Source of the DNA: Salipiger profundus
Lineage (GTDB): Bacteria; Pseudomonadota; Alphaproteobacteria; Rhodobacterales; Rhodobacteraceae
Length of the DNA: 64,000 bases
Direction of reading: 5' to 3'
Assembly (NCBI RefSeq): GCF_001969385.1
Contig: NZ_CP014796.1
Location: 620,001 to 684,000, forward strand
The notes below the pieces were generated by a model, which was given only the letters and a program-made list of their open reading frames with translations, was not told the DNA's origin and ran no database searches. Shown in pieces: positions 19,440-28,182 of the stretch. Each line of letters begins with the position of its first letter. Position 1 is the first letter of the stretch. The position numbers and the translations under genes were made by a program.

Positions 19440-20254
19440 TGCGCCGCTCCCCCGGCCAGTTCTGCCCGGCCCATGATTTCCTCTTCCATGTCCCAGATCA
19501 TCCCGAGGATTTCCTCGCGCGTTTTCGCGAAGTCGGGATGCTTCTTCACCGCGCGCAGGTCCTCGTTCACGCCGAGATCGGCGAAGGGCAGCCGGTATTC
19601 CTTGTGGATGCGGCCCGGGCGCGGCGCCATGACCAGCAGGCGTTCGCCCAGCAGCAGCGCTTCCTCGACCGAGTGGGTGATGAGGATGATCGTCTTGCCG
19701 GTCTCCTTCCAGAGCTTCAGCACGAGGCTCTGCATCTTCTCGCGGGTGAGCGCGTCGAGCGCACCCAGCGGCTCGTCCATCAGGATCACGTCGGGCTCGT
19801 TGGCGAGGCAGCGGGCCAGTGCGACGCGCTGCTGCATCCCGCCCGACAGCTCGTAGACCGCCTTTTCCTTGAAGTCGCCAAGGCCCACCACGTCGAGCAG
19901 GTGATCGACGGTGCCCGCCCAGTCACGCTCCTTGCGGCCCGCCATGCGCGGCCCGAAGCTGACGTTGTCGCGCACGTTCATCCATTCGAACAGCGCGCCC
20001 TGCTGGAACACCATGCCACGTTCGGCGGCGGGGCCGGTGACCGCGTGGTCGCCCAGCCGGATCGTGCCCTCAGTGGGGGCGAGGAAGCCCGCGACGATGT
20101 TGAGAAGCGTGGTCTTGCCACAGCCCGAGGGCCCCAGCACGGAAAGCAGCTCGCCCTCGGCAAGGTCGAGGGTGACGTCCTTCAGCGCCTGCACCGAGCT
20201 GCCGTTGGGCAGGTCGAAACGCATGGAGACGCGGTCGATGAATAGTCCGCTCAT
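19436..20254 (-). CDS. tauB: Taurine ABC transporter ATP-binding protein
   Basis: ATPase subunit of the SsuB/TauB class that powers taurine import; 272 residues. Seen: Walker A GPSGCGKTT, Q-loop FQQGALFEW, signature LSGGMQQR, Walker B VILMDEP and H-loop THSVEEA. The C-terminal 30 residues extend past the usual end (LGMIWDMEEEIMGRAE). It overlaps tauC (ATGA) and is separated from tauA by a strong stem-loop. The SsuB alternative is disfavoured because tpa is adjacent. Confidence 0.88.
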   Translation of the reverse strand: MSGLFIDRVSMRFDLPNGSSVQALKDVTLDLAEGELLSVLGPSGCGKTTLLNIVAGFLAPTEGTIRLGDHAVTGPAAERGMVFQQGALFEWMNVRDNVSFGPRMAGRKERDWAGTVDHLLDVVGLGDFKEKAVYELSGGMQQRVALARCLANEPDVILMDEPLGALDALTREKMQSLVLKLWKETGKTIILITHSVEEALLLGERLLVMAPRPGRIHKEYRLPFADLGVNEDLRAVKKHPDFAKTREEILGMIWDMEEEIMGRAELAGGAAQ

Positions 20255-20285
20255 CGGCCCTCCTTCGAAACGGGAGGTTTCATGG

Positions 20286-20320
20286 ATCGCGGGGATCTTC
20301 GCCGAAGACCCCCGCGCGAT
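20286..20320 (-). promoter_or_regulatory. Stem-loop between tauA and tauB
   Basis: An imperfect stem of about 15 bp (ATCGCGGGG..CTTC at 20286-20300 with GAAG..CCCCGCGcGAT at 20304-20320) lies in the 121-base gap after tauA. It has no T tract. This kind of hairpin after a binding-protein gene usually protects the upstream mRNA or partly ends transcription, giving more TauA than TauBC. Confidence 0.6.
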
Positions 20321-20375
20321 GTAGGTCGAATGTATCGGGGGCGGAGCAGACCGAAGCCGCTCCGCGCCAGCTGCC

Positions 20376-21368
20376 TCACATGCCCGAAGCGGTGTCGAGC
20401 GGCCCGGTGTTCACGTGATCGGCGTAGCTGTCGAGCGCCGCGTCGATCGAGCCGGCCTCGACGAAGACATCCGCGACGCCCTTCATGAACTCCTGCGCGC
20501 CGCCGCCGAGCCATTTCTCGGAAAGCTGTTCATCGACGCCCGGGAACACGAAGGTCGAGAGCGTCTCGGCGGTCGCCTCCTCGTCCATCCCCGCGTCCTG
20601 CGCGATGACCGGCAGCATCTTGTCGTGGTTGGCTTCGTCCGCCCACATGGCGTTCGCCTCGGCGGTCACGGCAAGGAACTCGGCCACGAGGTCGGAGTTT
20701 TCCGCCACCCAGGAAGCCGGGCCCGAGGTCACGTCGAAGACGAGAATGCCGACGTCTTCCTTCTCGGCGCCGGTCAGCAGCACGTTGCCGTGTTCCTTCA
20801 TGCGGCGCAGCGAGCCGCCCCAGCCGCAGGCCATGTCGACCGAGCCCTGCGCGATGGCGGCGGCGCCGTCGGGCGGCGCCATGTCGACGATCTCCATGGT
20901 CGAGATGTCGACGCCGAAATGGTCCATCTGCTTGAGGAAACCGTAATGCGCGGCAGTGCCCAGCGGCACGGCGACCTTCTTGCCCTCGAGCTCGCCGGCC
21001 GAGTCCTTGTCGATCTCGAGCGCCTCGGCGACCACGCAGTTGTCGTTGTCGGCGTAGCTCACCGCCACGTCGAGCGCCTGCAGGTCCTGCCCGGCCGAGA
21101 CCGCGACGACGAAGGGCGGCACGCCCTGGCTCACCGAGAGCTGCACGTCGCCCGAGGCCATTGCCGCGCTCATCGCGGTGCCGGTGTCGAAGCTGACCCA
21201 GTTGATGTCGACGCCCATGGCCTCTTCGTACATGCCTTCGGCCTTGGCGTATTCGAACGGCATCGGCCACTCGAGGAAATAGCCGACCGTGATCTCTTCG
21301 GCGCTCGCGGCGCCCGTCAGCATCGCGGCGGCGGCAGCGCCGGCCATCAGCCTGGTAAACTTACGCAT
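20376..21368 (-). CDS. tauA: Taurine ABC transporter substrate-binding protein
   Basis: Periplasmic binding protein, 330 residues, with a Sec signal peptide (RLMAGAAAAAMLTGAASA, cut near residue 23). The mature part starts EEITVGYFLEWPMPFEYA and has the SBP_bac_11/NMT1-like fold with FDTGTAMSAAMASGDVQLSVSQG and KKVAVPLGTAAHYG. It is the first gene of tauABC and divergent from tpa. The taurine assignment rests on the linked taurine-pyruvate aminotransferase. The ligand could extend to other sulfonates. Confidence 0.85.
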   Translation of the reverse strand: MRKFTRLMAGAAAAAMLTGAASAEEITVGYFLEWPMPFEYAKAEGMYEEAMGVDINWVSFDTGTAMSAAMASGDVQLSVSQGVPPFVVAVSAGQDLQALDVAVSYADNDNCVVAEALEIDKDSAGELEGKKVAVPLGTAAHYGFLKQMDHFGVDISTMEIVDMAPPDGAAAIAQGSVDMACGWGGSLRRMKEHGNVLLTGAEKEDVGILVFDVTSGPASWVAENSDLVAEFLAVTAEANAMWADEANHDKMLPVIAQDAGMDEEATAETLSTFVFPGVDEQLSEKWLGGGAQEFMKGVADVFVEAGSIDAALDSYADHVNTGPLDTASGM

Positions 21369-21580
21369 GATGATACTCCCCTGTCGTACTGTCCCGCTCG
21401 TTTCGGCAGGACTTTGGCGCGGGGCGGACCTCGTCCGGCCCTGCCCGCCCGATCCGAACGGAAAACAGGCCGTGGATCAACGTTAATCATTGTGCCCCTG
21501 ACAGTTTTCCAACGTTCGCTCACAAACGGCCTCTTTGCTCGGCACGGGCGTTCGGGCACGGCGAATTCTTGTGGGTGAGT

Positions 21581-21609
21581 GTTGCGGGATATGATCAAAT
21601 ATGCGCAAC
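21581..21609. promoter_or_regulatory. Near-palindrome in the tauA-tpa divergent region (candidate operator)
   Basis: GTTGCG (21581-21586) and CGCAAC (21604-21609) flank an inner ATATGATCAAATAT (21589-21602), an interrupted two-level inverted repeat that ends 53 bases before the tpa start. I see no clear copies of the CTGGAC-type direct repeats reported for TauR in this 294-base divergent region. Which regulator binds is unknown. Confidence 0.45.
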
Positions 21610-21662
21610 ATCTTCGCAGGACGGCCCCACGGCCGGCGCTTCAATTCCCCAGGAGACGCAAA

Positions 21663-23051
21663 ATGGACGGTACCCTCACCCAGAACGATCTCAGCCACGT
21701 TGTCGACGCCGACAAGGCGCACATCTGGCACCACCTGGTGCAGCACAAGGCGTTCGAGACCTCGGACCCGAGGATCATCGTCGAGGGCAAGGGCATGCGG
21801 GTCTGGGACCAGCACGGCCGCGAACATATCGACGCGGTGTCCGGTGCGGTCTGGACCGTCAACGTCGGCTACGGTCGCAAGAGCATCGTCGACGCGATCT
21901 CGGAACAGCTGATGAAGCTCAACTACTTCGCCGGTGCCGCGGGCTCGGTGCCCGGCGCGCTCTTCGCCGAGAAGCTGATCTCGAAGATGCCGGGCATGAG
22001 CCGGGTCTACTACACGAACTCGGGCTCGGAGGCGAACGAGAAGGCCTTCAAGATGATCCGCCAGATCGCGCACAAGCGCTACGGCGGCAAGAAGCACAAG
22101 ATCCTGTACCGCGAGCGCGACTACCACGGCTCGACCATCGGCGCGATGTCGGCGGGCGGCCAGGTCGAGCGCAACATGCAGTATGGCCCCTTCGCCCCGG
22201 GCTTCGTGTCGGTGCCGCACTGCCTCGAATACCGCGCCCAGTGGGATCTTTCCGGCGAGGCATACGGCCAGCGTGCCGCCGACGCCATCGAAGAGGTCAT
22301 CCTGCGCGAGGGCCCCGACACCGTGGGCGCGCTCTGCCTCGAGCCGGTGACCGCCGGCGGCGGCGTGATCGTGCCGCCCGAGGGCTACTGGCAGCGCGTG
22401 CAGGAAATCTGCCGGAAATACGACATCCTGCTGCACATCGACGAGGTCGTCTGCGGCGTCGGACGGACCGGCACCCACTGGTTCGGCTACCAGCATTACG
22501 GCATCGAGCCCGACTTTGTGACCATGGCCAAGGGTGTCGCCTCGGGCTACGCCGCCATTGCATGCTGCGTCACCTCCGAGCGCGTCTTCGATCTGTTCAA
22601 GGACGATGACAGCGATCCGATGAACTACTTCCGCGATATCTCGACCTTCGGCGGCTGCACCGCGGGCCCGGCCGCGGCGCTCGAGAACATGCGCATCATC
22701 GAGGACGAGAACCTGCTCGAGAACACCACGCAGATGGGCGACTACATGCTCGGGAAGCTGGAAGAGCTGAAGGACAAGCACCCGGTGGTCGGCGACGTGC
22801 GCGGCAAGGGCCTGTTCCTCGGTGCCGAGCTGGTCAGCGACCGGGCCAGCAAGGAGCCTGTGAGCGAGAAGCAGATCGGCGCCGTCGTCGCGGCCTGCAA
22901 CGCGGCCGGTGTCATCATCGGCGCCACCAACCGCTCGGTGCCGGGGCTGAACAACGTGCTGTGCTTCGCGCCCGCCCTGATCGCCACGAAGGACGACATC
23001 GACCAGATCATCGACGCCGTCGACGGGAGCCTGACCAAGGTCTTTGCGTGA
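21663..23051 (+). CDS. tpa: Taurine--pyruvate aminotransferase
   Basis: PLP enzyme that moves the amino group of taurine to pyruvate, giving sulfoacetaldehyde and alanine; 462 residues, class III aminotransferase. Seen: NYFAGAAGSVPGALFAEKL, YYTNSGSEANEKAFKM, RERDYHGSTIGAMSAGGQ, PLP aspartate region HIDEVVCGVGRTG, and the Schiff-base lysine in TMAKGVASGYAAIA. The ATG at 21663 follows AGGAGACGCAAA. The divergent tauABC operon supplies the substrate. Sulfoacetaldehyde should next be used by Xsc, but xsc and pta are not in the window. The stop overlaps the next gene (GTGA). Confidence 0.93.
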   Translation: MDGTLTQNDLSHVVDADKAHIWHHLVQHKAFETSDPRIIVEGKGMRVWDQHGREHIDAVSGAVWTVNVGYGRKSIVDAISEQLMKLNYFAGAAGSVPGALFAEKLISKMPGMSRVYYTNSGSEANEKAFKMIRQIAHKRYGGKKHKILYRERDYHGSTIGAMSAGGQVERNMQYGPFAPGFVSVPHCLEYRAQWDLSGEAYGQRAADAIEEVILREGPDTVGALCLEPVTAGGGVIVPPEGYWQRVQEICRKYDILLHIDEVVCGVGRTGTHWFGYQHYGIEPDFVTMAKGVASGYAAIACCVTSERVFDLFKDDDSDPMNYFRDISTFGGCTAGPAAALENMRIIEDENLLENTTQMGDYMLGKLEELKDKHPVVGDVRGKGLFLGAELVSDRASKEPVSEKQIGAVVAACNAAGVIIGATNRSVPGLNNVLCFAPALIATKDDIDQIIDAVDGSLTKVFA

Positions 23052-23746
23052 CCGGCACCCGGATCAACGATTTCGGCCAGCCCGTCGGCCTGCCGGTCGA
23101 CGGGAGCTTCCCACGCCCCCGTCCGCCGCGCAGCGGGCTGGCAGGCCGGTATGTCCGGCTGGAGCCGCTGACCGTGGCCCATGCCGCCGGCCTCTTCGAG
23201 GTCTTCGCCGAGGACACCGAGGGCCACGGCTGGACCTACCTGCCGCGCGGCCCCTTCGCCGATCTAGCGGATGCGACCGGCTGGGCCGAGGCCTCTGAGG
23301 CAAGCGAAGACCCGCTGTTCTACACGATCCTGTCGCCCGAGGGCACGCCGCTCGGGGTCTGCTCCTACCTGCGGATCGACCCGGCGAACGGGGTGATCGA
23401 GGTCGGCAACATCCACCTCGCCCCGCGCCTGCAGAAGACGCCGGCCGCGACCGAGGCGATGGCCCTGATGATGGCGCGCGCCTTCGACGAGCTGGGCTAC
23501 CGGCGCTACGAGTGGAAATGCGACGCGCTCAACACACCGTCGCGGCGCGCGGCGCAGCGGCTTGGCTTCAAGTACGAGGGCACCTTCCGACAGGCGGTGG
23601 TGGTCAAGGGCCGCAACCGCGACACCGCGTGGTTCTCGGTGATCGACGGCGAGTGGCCCGCGCTGAAAGAGCGCTTCACACGCTGGCTGGACCCGTCGAA
23701 CTTCGACGCGGAGGGGCGCCAGCTCCAGCGGCTCGAAGCCTGCTGA
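23048..23746 (+). CDS. GNAT family N-acetyltransferase (RimJ/RimL-like)
   Basis: A 232-residue acetyltransferase of the RimJ/RimL-like group. Seen: YVRLEPLTVAHAAGLFEVFAED, VIEVGNIHLAPRLQKTPAATEAM, and the acetyl-CoA region YRRYEWKCDALNTPSRRAAQRLGF. The start is GTG at 23048, overlapping the tpa stop as GTGA, so it is co-translated with tpa. The acceptor is unknown; a link with taurine metabolism is possible but rests on position alone. A hairpin terminator follows. Confidence 0.85.
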   Translation: MTGTRINDFGQPVGLPVDGSFPRPRPPRSGLAGRYVRLEPLTVAHAAGLFEVFAEDTEGHGWTYLPRGPFADLADATGWAEASEASEDPLFYTILSPEGTPLGVCSYLRIDPANGVIEVGNIHLAPRLQKTPAATEAMALMMARAFDELGYRRYEWKCDALNTPSRRAAQRLGFKYEGTFRQAVVVKGRNRDTAWFSVIDGEWPALKERFTRWLDPSNFDAEGRQLQRLEAC

Positions 23747-23800
23747 CGGTTCGGTCCAACGCCGAAAGCCCTGCCCCGAGCAACATGATCCCAAAAACAA

Positions 23801-23825
23801 AAAGGACCGCCACTGGCGGTCCTTT
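23801..23825. terminator. Bidirectional terminator between GNAT gene and hup
   Basis: An 11-bp perfect stem, AAAGGACCGCC (23801-23811) with GGCGGTCCTTT (23815-23825), 3-base loop, with an A-rich run on the left and TTT on the right. It serves both convergent genes. Confidence 0.8.
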
Positions 23826-23859
23826 GCACGTTCAGGTCAAGGCTGGAGAGGCCGAAGCT

Positions 23860-24147
23860 TCACTCGTTGACGCTGTCCTTGAGGGCCTTCGCAATGGTCA
23901 TCTTGACCTGCTTGTCGGCCTCTTTCTTGAACTGCTCGCCGGTCGCGGGGTTGCGGACCATGCGCTCGGGGCGCTCGCGGCAGTAGATCTTGCCCACGCC
24001 CGGCAGGGTCACGGCGCCGCCGGCGGCCACTTCCTTGGTGATGATGCCGGTGATCGCGTCCAGCGCGGTGGTGGCGGTTTTCTTGTCTGCGCCCATCTCC
24101 TCGGCCAGTGCGGCCACCAGCTGGGTCTTGGTCATCGGTTTCGCCAT
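23860..24147 (-). CDS. hup: HU-family DNA-binding protein
   Basis: Small nucleoid protein that binds and bends DNA as a dimer; 95 residues. Seen: the dimerisation helices MTKTQLVAALAEEMGADKKT and AITGIITKEVAAG, the GVGKI turn and the basic arm PERMVRNPATGEQ. The C-terminal region after the arm is normal. It lacks the arginine-rich IHF signature. A 142-base gap separates it from amn upstream on the same strand. Confidence 0.93.
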   Translation of the reverse strand: MAKPMTKTQLVAALAEEMGADKKTATTALDAITGIITKEVAAGGAVTLPGVGKIYCRERPERMVRNPATGEQFKKEADKQVKMTIAKALKDSVNE

Positions 24148-24289
24148 TTCTATGGTCTCCTTAGCTGCCCGAACGATTGGGCCTCGTTACGGGAAATTAA
24201 CATCATGTCGCGTTCAAACACAACGATTAGGGGCCGTTTGCAAGGGAAAAACGCCTATTTTGCTGCCCCGGGGCGGCTCTGACCGCGCG

Positions 24290-25774
24290 TCAGAGGAAAG
24301 CTGTCTCTTCGAAGCTGCGCAGTTTCCGGCTGTGCAGCCGTTCCAGCGGCATGCCGCGCAGGCGCTCCATCGCCCGGATTCCGATCATCAGATGACGGGC
24401 GACCTGCGTCTTGTAAAAGTCGCTCGCCATGCCGGGAAGCTTCAACTCGCCGTGCAGCGGTTTGTCGCTGACACACAGCAGCGTGCCGTAGGGCACCCGG
24501 AAGCGGAAACCGTTGGCGGCGATCGTCGCGCTTTCCATGTCGAGCGCCACTGCCCGCGACTGCGACAGCCGCTGCACAGGGCCGGACTGGTCGCGCAACT
24601 CCCAGTTGCGGTTGTCGACGCTGGCGACCGTGCCGGTGCGCATCACCCGCTTGAGGTCGTAGCCGTCAAGCTGCGTTTCCTCGGCCACTGCCTGCTCGAG
24701 CGCGACCTGGATCTCGGCCAGCGCCGGGATCGGCACCCAGACCGGCAGGTCGTCGTCGAGCACCTTGTCCTCGCGCAGGTAAGCGTGGGCGAGCACGAAA
24801 TCGCCCAGACTCTGCGAGCTGCGCAGCCCGGCGCAATGGCCGACCATCAGCCAGGCGTGCGGGCGCAGCACGGCGATGTGGTCGGTCGCGGTCTTGGCGT
24901 TCGACGGACCCACCCCGATGTTGACCAGCGTGATGCCGGCGCCGTTGGGGCGCTTCAGGTGGTAGGTCGGCATCTGCGGCATCTTGGCCGAGTGCGGAAT
25001 CTCGGCGTCGGGCTCGGTGATCTCGACGTTGCCGGTCGAGACAAAGGACGTGTAGCCGCTGTCGGGGTCGGCGAGCTGCGCGCGGGCATAGGCCTCGAAC
25101 TCGCTGACGTAGAACTGGTAGTTGGTGAACAGGACATGGTTCTGGAAATGCGTCGGGTCGGTCGCGGTGTAATGGGCGAGCCGGGCCAGCGAGTAGTCGA
25201 TGCGCTGCGCGGTGAAGGGCGCGAGCGGCCCCGCCCCGTCGGCGGCGGGTTTCGAGACGCCGTTGACGATGTCGTCGTTGGTCACCGTGAGATCGGGCAC
25301 GTCGAAGACGTCACGCAGGATGAACTGCCCCGCGCCTTCCTGCGGCACCGCGAGATCCGGGTAGTTGGCCACCGCGAAATGCACCGGCATCGGCGTGGTC
25401 GAGAGCCCCACCTGCACCGGCACCTGGTGCGTGGTGAGCAACAGGCCGATCTGCTGCTTCAGGTAGTGCCGGAAGAGATCCGGCCGGGTGATGCTCGCGG
25501 CAAAGGTGCCTGGCGCCGGCACGTGACCGAAGCTCAGGCGGCTGTCGACCTTGGCGTGGGTCGTCGTGGTGATGCGGATCTCGGGGTAGAAGGCGCGGAT
25601 GCGCACGCCCGGATGACCGGTCGCCATCGCGTCGAGGAACCGGTCGTGCAGGAAGGTCACGGCCTGGTCGTAGAGCGCGCAGAGACGATCCACGGCGGCC
25701 TCCGCGTCGGAGAACTTCTCGGGCGCATGCGCCTCTGGGGAAACGATCTCGAGCGGAGCGTGATTGTCCTGCAT
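24290..25774 (-). CDS. amn: AMP nucleosidase
   Basis: Splits AMP into adenine and ribose 5-phosphate in purine salvage; 494 residues, normal for proteobacterial Amn. The N-terminal regulatory domain (to about residue 175) has IRITTTTHAKVDSRLSFGHV and PVHFAVANYPDL; the C-terminal purine-phosphorylase-like domain has GITLVNIGVGPSNAKT, RPHAWLMVGHCAGL and ALDMESATIAANGFRFRVPYGTLLCVSDKPLHGE. It is a single gene, with terminator-like DNA between it and ilvE. Confidence 0.92.
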   Translation of the reverse strand: MQDNHAPLEIVSPEAHAPEKFSDAEAAVDRLCALYDQAVTFLHDRFLDAMATGHPGVRIRAFYPEIRITTTTHAKVDSRLSFGHVPAPGTFAASITRPDLFRHYLKQQIGLLLTTHQVPVQVGLSTTPMPVHFAVANYPDLAVPQEGAGQFILRDVFDVPDLTVTNDDIVNGVSKPAADGAGPLAPFTAQRIDYSLARLAHYTATDPTHFQNHVLFTNYQFYVSEFEAYARAQLADPDSGYTSFVSTGNVEITEPDAEIPHSAKMPQMPTYHLKRPNGAGITLVNIGVGPSNAKTATDHIAVLRPHAWLMVGHCAGLRSSQSLGDFVLAHAYLREDKVLDDDLPVWVPIPALAEIQVALEQAVAEETQLDGYDLKRVMRTGTVASVDNRNWELRDQSGPVQRLSQSRAVALDMESATIAANGFRFRVPYGTLLCVSDKPLHGELKLPGMASDFYKTQVARHLMIGIRAMERLRGMPLERLHSRKLRSFEETAFL

Positions 25775-25892
25775 GCTGGCCTCTCAGCGGTTGTTTCGCC
25801 GCAAGGTGGCATCAAGGGCGCGGGCGTTCAAGGCGACTTGTGACCGTTAACGCCGCGTCTGCAGTCAGTCGGGGCCGTGTAGCTCCGCAAAG

Positions 25893-25917
25893 TCCCGGGC
25901 CGCGATACGGCCCGGGA
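25893..25917. terminator. Hairpin between ilvE and amn
   Basis: A 10-bp perfect stem TCCCGGGCCG (25893-25902) with CGGCCCGGGA (25908-25917), loop CGATA. On the minus strand it follows ilvE by 28 bases and is followed by ACTTTGC. The likely role is terminator of ilvE. Confidence 0.6.
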
Positions 25918-25944
25918 AAACGTAACAGGCTGCCGTCCGGGCGA

Positions 25945-26814
25945 TCAGCTGCGGACGTAGGCCTCGTAGGTCTTGGCGATGTCCTGCGCCAGCGCGCCGA
26001 CCTCGAAGGTGTAGTCGCCGATCTGGCCGACCGGGGTCACCTCGGCCGCCGTGCCGGTGAGCCAGCACTGTTCGAAGCCCTCGAGCTCTTCCGGCATGAT
26101 GTGGCGCTCGTGCACGGTCACGCCCTTCTCCTTCAGCAGCCGGATCACCGTCTGCCGGGTCAGGCCGTTGAGGAAACAGTCGGGCAGCGGCGTGTGCACC
26201 TCGCCGTCCTTCACGAAGAAGATGTTGGCGCCGGTCGCCTCGGCCACGTAGCCGCGGTAGTCCATGAACAGCGCGTCCGAGCAGCCCTTGGCCTCGGCCT
26301 CGTGCTTGGACATGGTGCAGATCATGTAGAGACCGGCGGCCTTGGCATGGACCGGGATGGTCTCGGGCGAAGGACGCTTCCAGCGCGCGATGTCGAGCTT
26401 GGCGCCCTTGGTCTTGGCGTCACCGTAGTAGTTGCCCCATTCCCAGGCCGCCACCGCGAGCCGCACCGGGTTGCGCGACGAGGCGACGCCCATGTCGGGG
26501 CCGGCCCCGCGCCACGCCACCGCGCGGACATAGGCGTTGGTGAAGCCGTTGGCGGTCAGCACTTCCTGCTTGGCCGCGTCGATCTCGTCGGCGGTGTAGG
26601 GGATCTCGAAGTCGAGCTCGCCCGCCGAGAAGCGCAGCCGCTCGGAGTGCTCGTGGCCGAGGAAGATCTTGCCGTTGTAGGCCCGCTCGCCCTCGAAGAC
26701 CGAGCTGGCATAGTGGAGCGCATGGGTCAGTACGTGCACCTGCGCGTCCCGCCACTCCACCAGCTTGCCATCCAGCCAGATCTTTCCGTCGCGGTCGTCA
26801 TATGCACCTTCCAT
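25945..26814 (-). CDS. ilvE: Branched-chain amino acid aminotransferase
   Basis: Class IV PLP enzyme for the last step of valine, leucine and isoleucine synthesis; 289 residues. Seen: LTHALHYASSVFEGERAYNGK, RAVAWRGAGPDMGV, lysine-bearing VHAKAAGLYM, and DYRGYVAEATGANIFFV with the later LNGLTRQTVIRLL. ATG 26814 follows AAAGGAG and gives the normal N-terminus; the open frame to 26925 is not used. The gene is divergent from petP. Confidence 0.92.
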   Translation of the reverse strand: MEGAYDDRDGKIWLDGKLVEWRDAQVHVLTHALHYASSVFEGERAYNGKIFLGHEHSERLRFSAGELDFEIPYTADEIDAAKQEVLTANGFTNAYVRAVAWRGAGPDMGVASSRNPVRLAVAAWEWGNYYGDAKTKGAKLDIARWKRPSPETIPVHAKAAGLYMICTMSKHEAEAKGCSDALFMDYRGYVAEATGANIFFVKDGEVHTPLPDCFLNGLTRQTVIRLLKEKGVTVHERHIMPEELEGFEQCWLTGTAAEVTPVGQIGDYTFEVGALAQDIAKTYEAYVRS

Positions 26815-26842
26815 AACAGTCTCCTTTGGCGCTTTTGCATTT

Positions 26843-26869
26843 GTTGCGCAACTTACGTCCGGTCCGGAC
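26843..26869. promoter_or_regulatory. Two adjacent perfect palindromes in the ilvE-petP divergent region
   Basis: GTTGCGCAAC (26843-26852) and GTCCGG-T-CCGGAC (26857-26869) lie four bases apart, close to the ilvE start (26814) and 103 bases from petP. They are possible binding sites for the MarR-type PetP or for a branched-chain regulator. No direct proof is available from sequence. Confidence 0.45.
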
Positions 26870-26971
26870 ATATTCTTGCGGAAAAACTGCGACTCGCTAC
26901 CAGTTCGGACTTGGAATGTCAACAACGCTGACTTAAAGTGCCCAGAAAGACGCCGGAATGAGGATGAGGCA

Positions 26972-27484
26972 ATGGCAGACGGGCCGGGCGCGCAGGGACA
27001 TGGCGGAGAGTCGCTGCTCTACCTGACGGACGAACAACTGCGCCAGGGCATCGAGGCGATGTATTTCGCCTACAGGGCCTTTACCGCCGACCCCGATCGC
27101 ATCCTGCAGGGGCTCGACTACGGGCGGGCGCATCACCGAGCGATCCATTTCATCAACTGCACGCCGGGCACCACGGTCAACAACCTGCTGTCGATCCTCG
27201 GGGTGACCAAGCAGTCGCTCAACCGTGTCCTGCGTACGCTGATCGAGGACGGGATGGTCGAAAGCCGCGTCGGCCGCGCCGACAAGCGCGAGCGGCACCT
27301 CTACCTGACGCAGGACGGTGCGTCGCTCGAATACCAGCTTTCCGAGGCCCAGCGCGCCCGGATGCGCGCCGCCTACCGGCAGGCGGGCCCCGAGGCCGTC
27401 GCGGGCTTCCGCAAGGTGCTCGAGGCGATGATGGACCCCGAGATGCACCGCCACTACTCCGGGCTCCGCGAGCTTCGGGCATGA
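26972..27484 (+). CDS. petP: MarR family transcriptional regulator (PetP)
   Basis: A 170-residue winged-helix regulator. Seen: the helix-turn-helix region NLLSILGVTKQSLNRVLRTLIEDGMVESRVGRADKRE and the wing with HLYLTQDG. The pairing with an OmpR-type regulator that starts inside its stop (ATGA at 27481) matches petP-petR of Rhodobacter capsulatus, where the pair is needed for cytochrome bc1 gene expression. Here petABC are not adjacent. ATG 26972 follows GGATGAGG. The name is by arrangement and family, so moderate confidence. Confidence 0.8.
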   Translation: MADGPGAQGHGGESLLYLTDEQLRQGIEAMYFAYRAFTADPDRILQGLDYGRAHHRAIHFINCTPGTTVNNLLSILGVTKQSLNRVLRTLIEDGMVESRVGRADKRERHLYLTQDGASLEYQLSEAQRARMRAAYRQAGPEAVAGFRKVLEAMMDPEMHRHYSGLRELRA

Positions 27485-28182
27485 CCGATCCCGACGCCCA
27501 CATCCTGATCGTCGACGATGACGAGCGCATCCGGGGACTGCTTCAGAAGTTCCTGATGCGCAATGGCTTCCTCGTGAGTGCCGCCCGCGATGCGGCGCAC
27601 GCCCGGCGACTGCTCGAGGGGCTCGACTTCGACATGATCGTGCTCGACGTGATGATGCCCGGCGAAGACGGCATCAGCCTGACCCGCGCCATCCGCGAGG
27701 GGCGCAGCACGCCGATCATGCTGCTGACAGCGCGTGGCGAGACCGAAGACCGGATCAAGGGGCTCGAGGCGGGCGCCGACGACTACCTCGGCAAGCCGTT
27801 CGAGCCCAAGGAGCTGCTGCTGCGGATCAACGCGATCCTGCGCCGGATGCCCGACACCAGCGCCGCCGACAGCGCGCCGAAGCTTCTGAACCTCGGCGAG
27901 ATCCGCTATGACATCGAGCGGGGCGAGATGTGGAAGGGCGAGGACCTCGTGCGACTCACGGCGACCGAGAGCCAGCTCATGCGGATCTTCTCGGCCCGCC
28001 CGGGCGAAGCGCTGAGCCGCAGCCAGCTGGTCGAGGATCTCGGTCGCGACAAGGGGCAGGCACAGGAACGCGCGGTCGACGTGCAGATCACCCGCCTGCG
28101 CCGCAAGATCGAATCCGATCCGAAGCAGCCACGCTACCTGCAGACGGTGCGCGGCGCGGGGTACATGCTCGCGCCGGACTGA
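27481..28182 (+). CDS. petR: OmpR-type response regulator (PetR)
   Basis: A 233-residue response regulator. The receiver domain (about 7-120) has HILIVDDDERIRG, the phospho-acceptor aspartate in MIVLDVMMPGEDG, TAR, and KPFEPKELLLR; the C-terminal winged helix has LVRLTATESQLMRIF and VQITRLRRKIESDP. No histidine kinase gene is nearby. The four-base overlap with petP implies coupled translation. Position in the pair supports PetR; a generic OmpR-family label is the safe alternative. Confidence 0.85.
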   Translation: MTDPDAHILIVDDDERIRGLLQKFLMRNGFLVSAARDAAHARRLLEGLDFDMIVLDVMMPGEDGISLTRAIREGRSTPIMLLTARGETEDRIKGLEAGADDYLGKPFEPKELLLRINAILRRMPDTSAADSAPKLLNLGEIRYDIERGEMWKGEDLVRLTATESQLMRIFSARPGEALSRSQLVEDLGRDKGQAQERAVDVQITRLRRKIESDPKQPRYLQTVRGAGYMLAPD

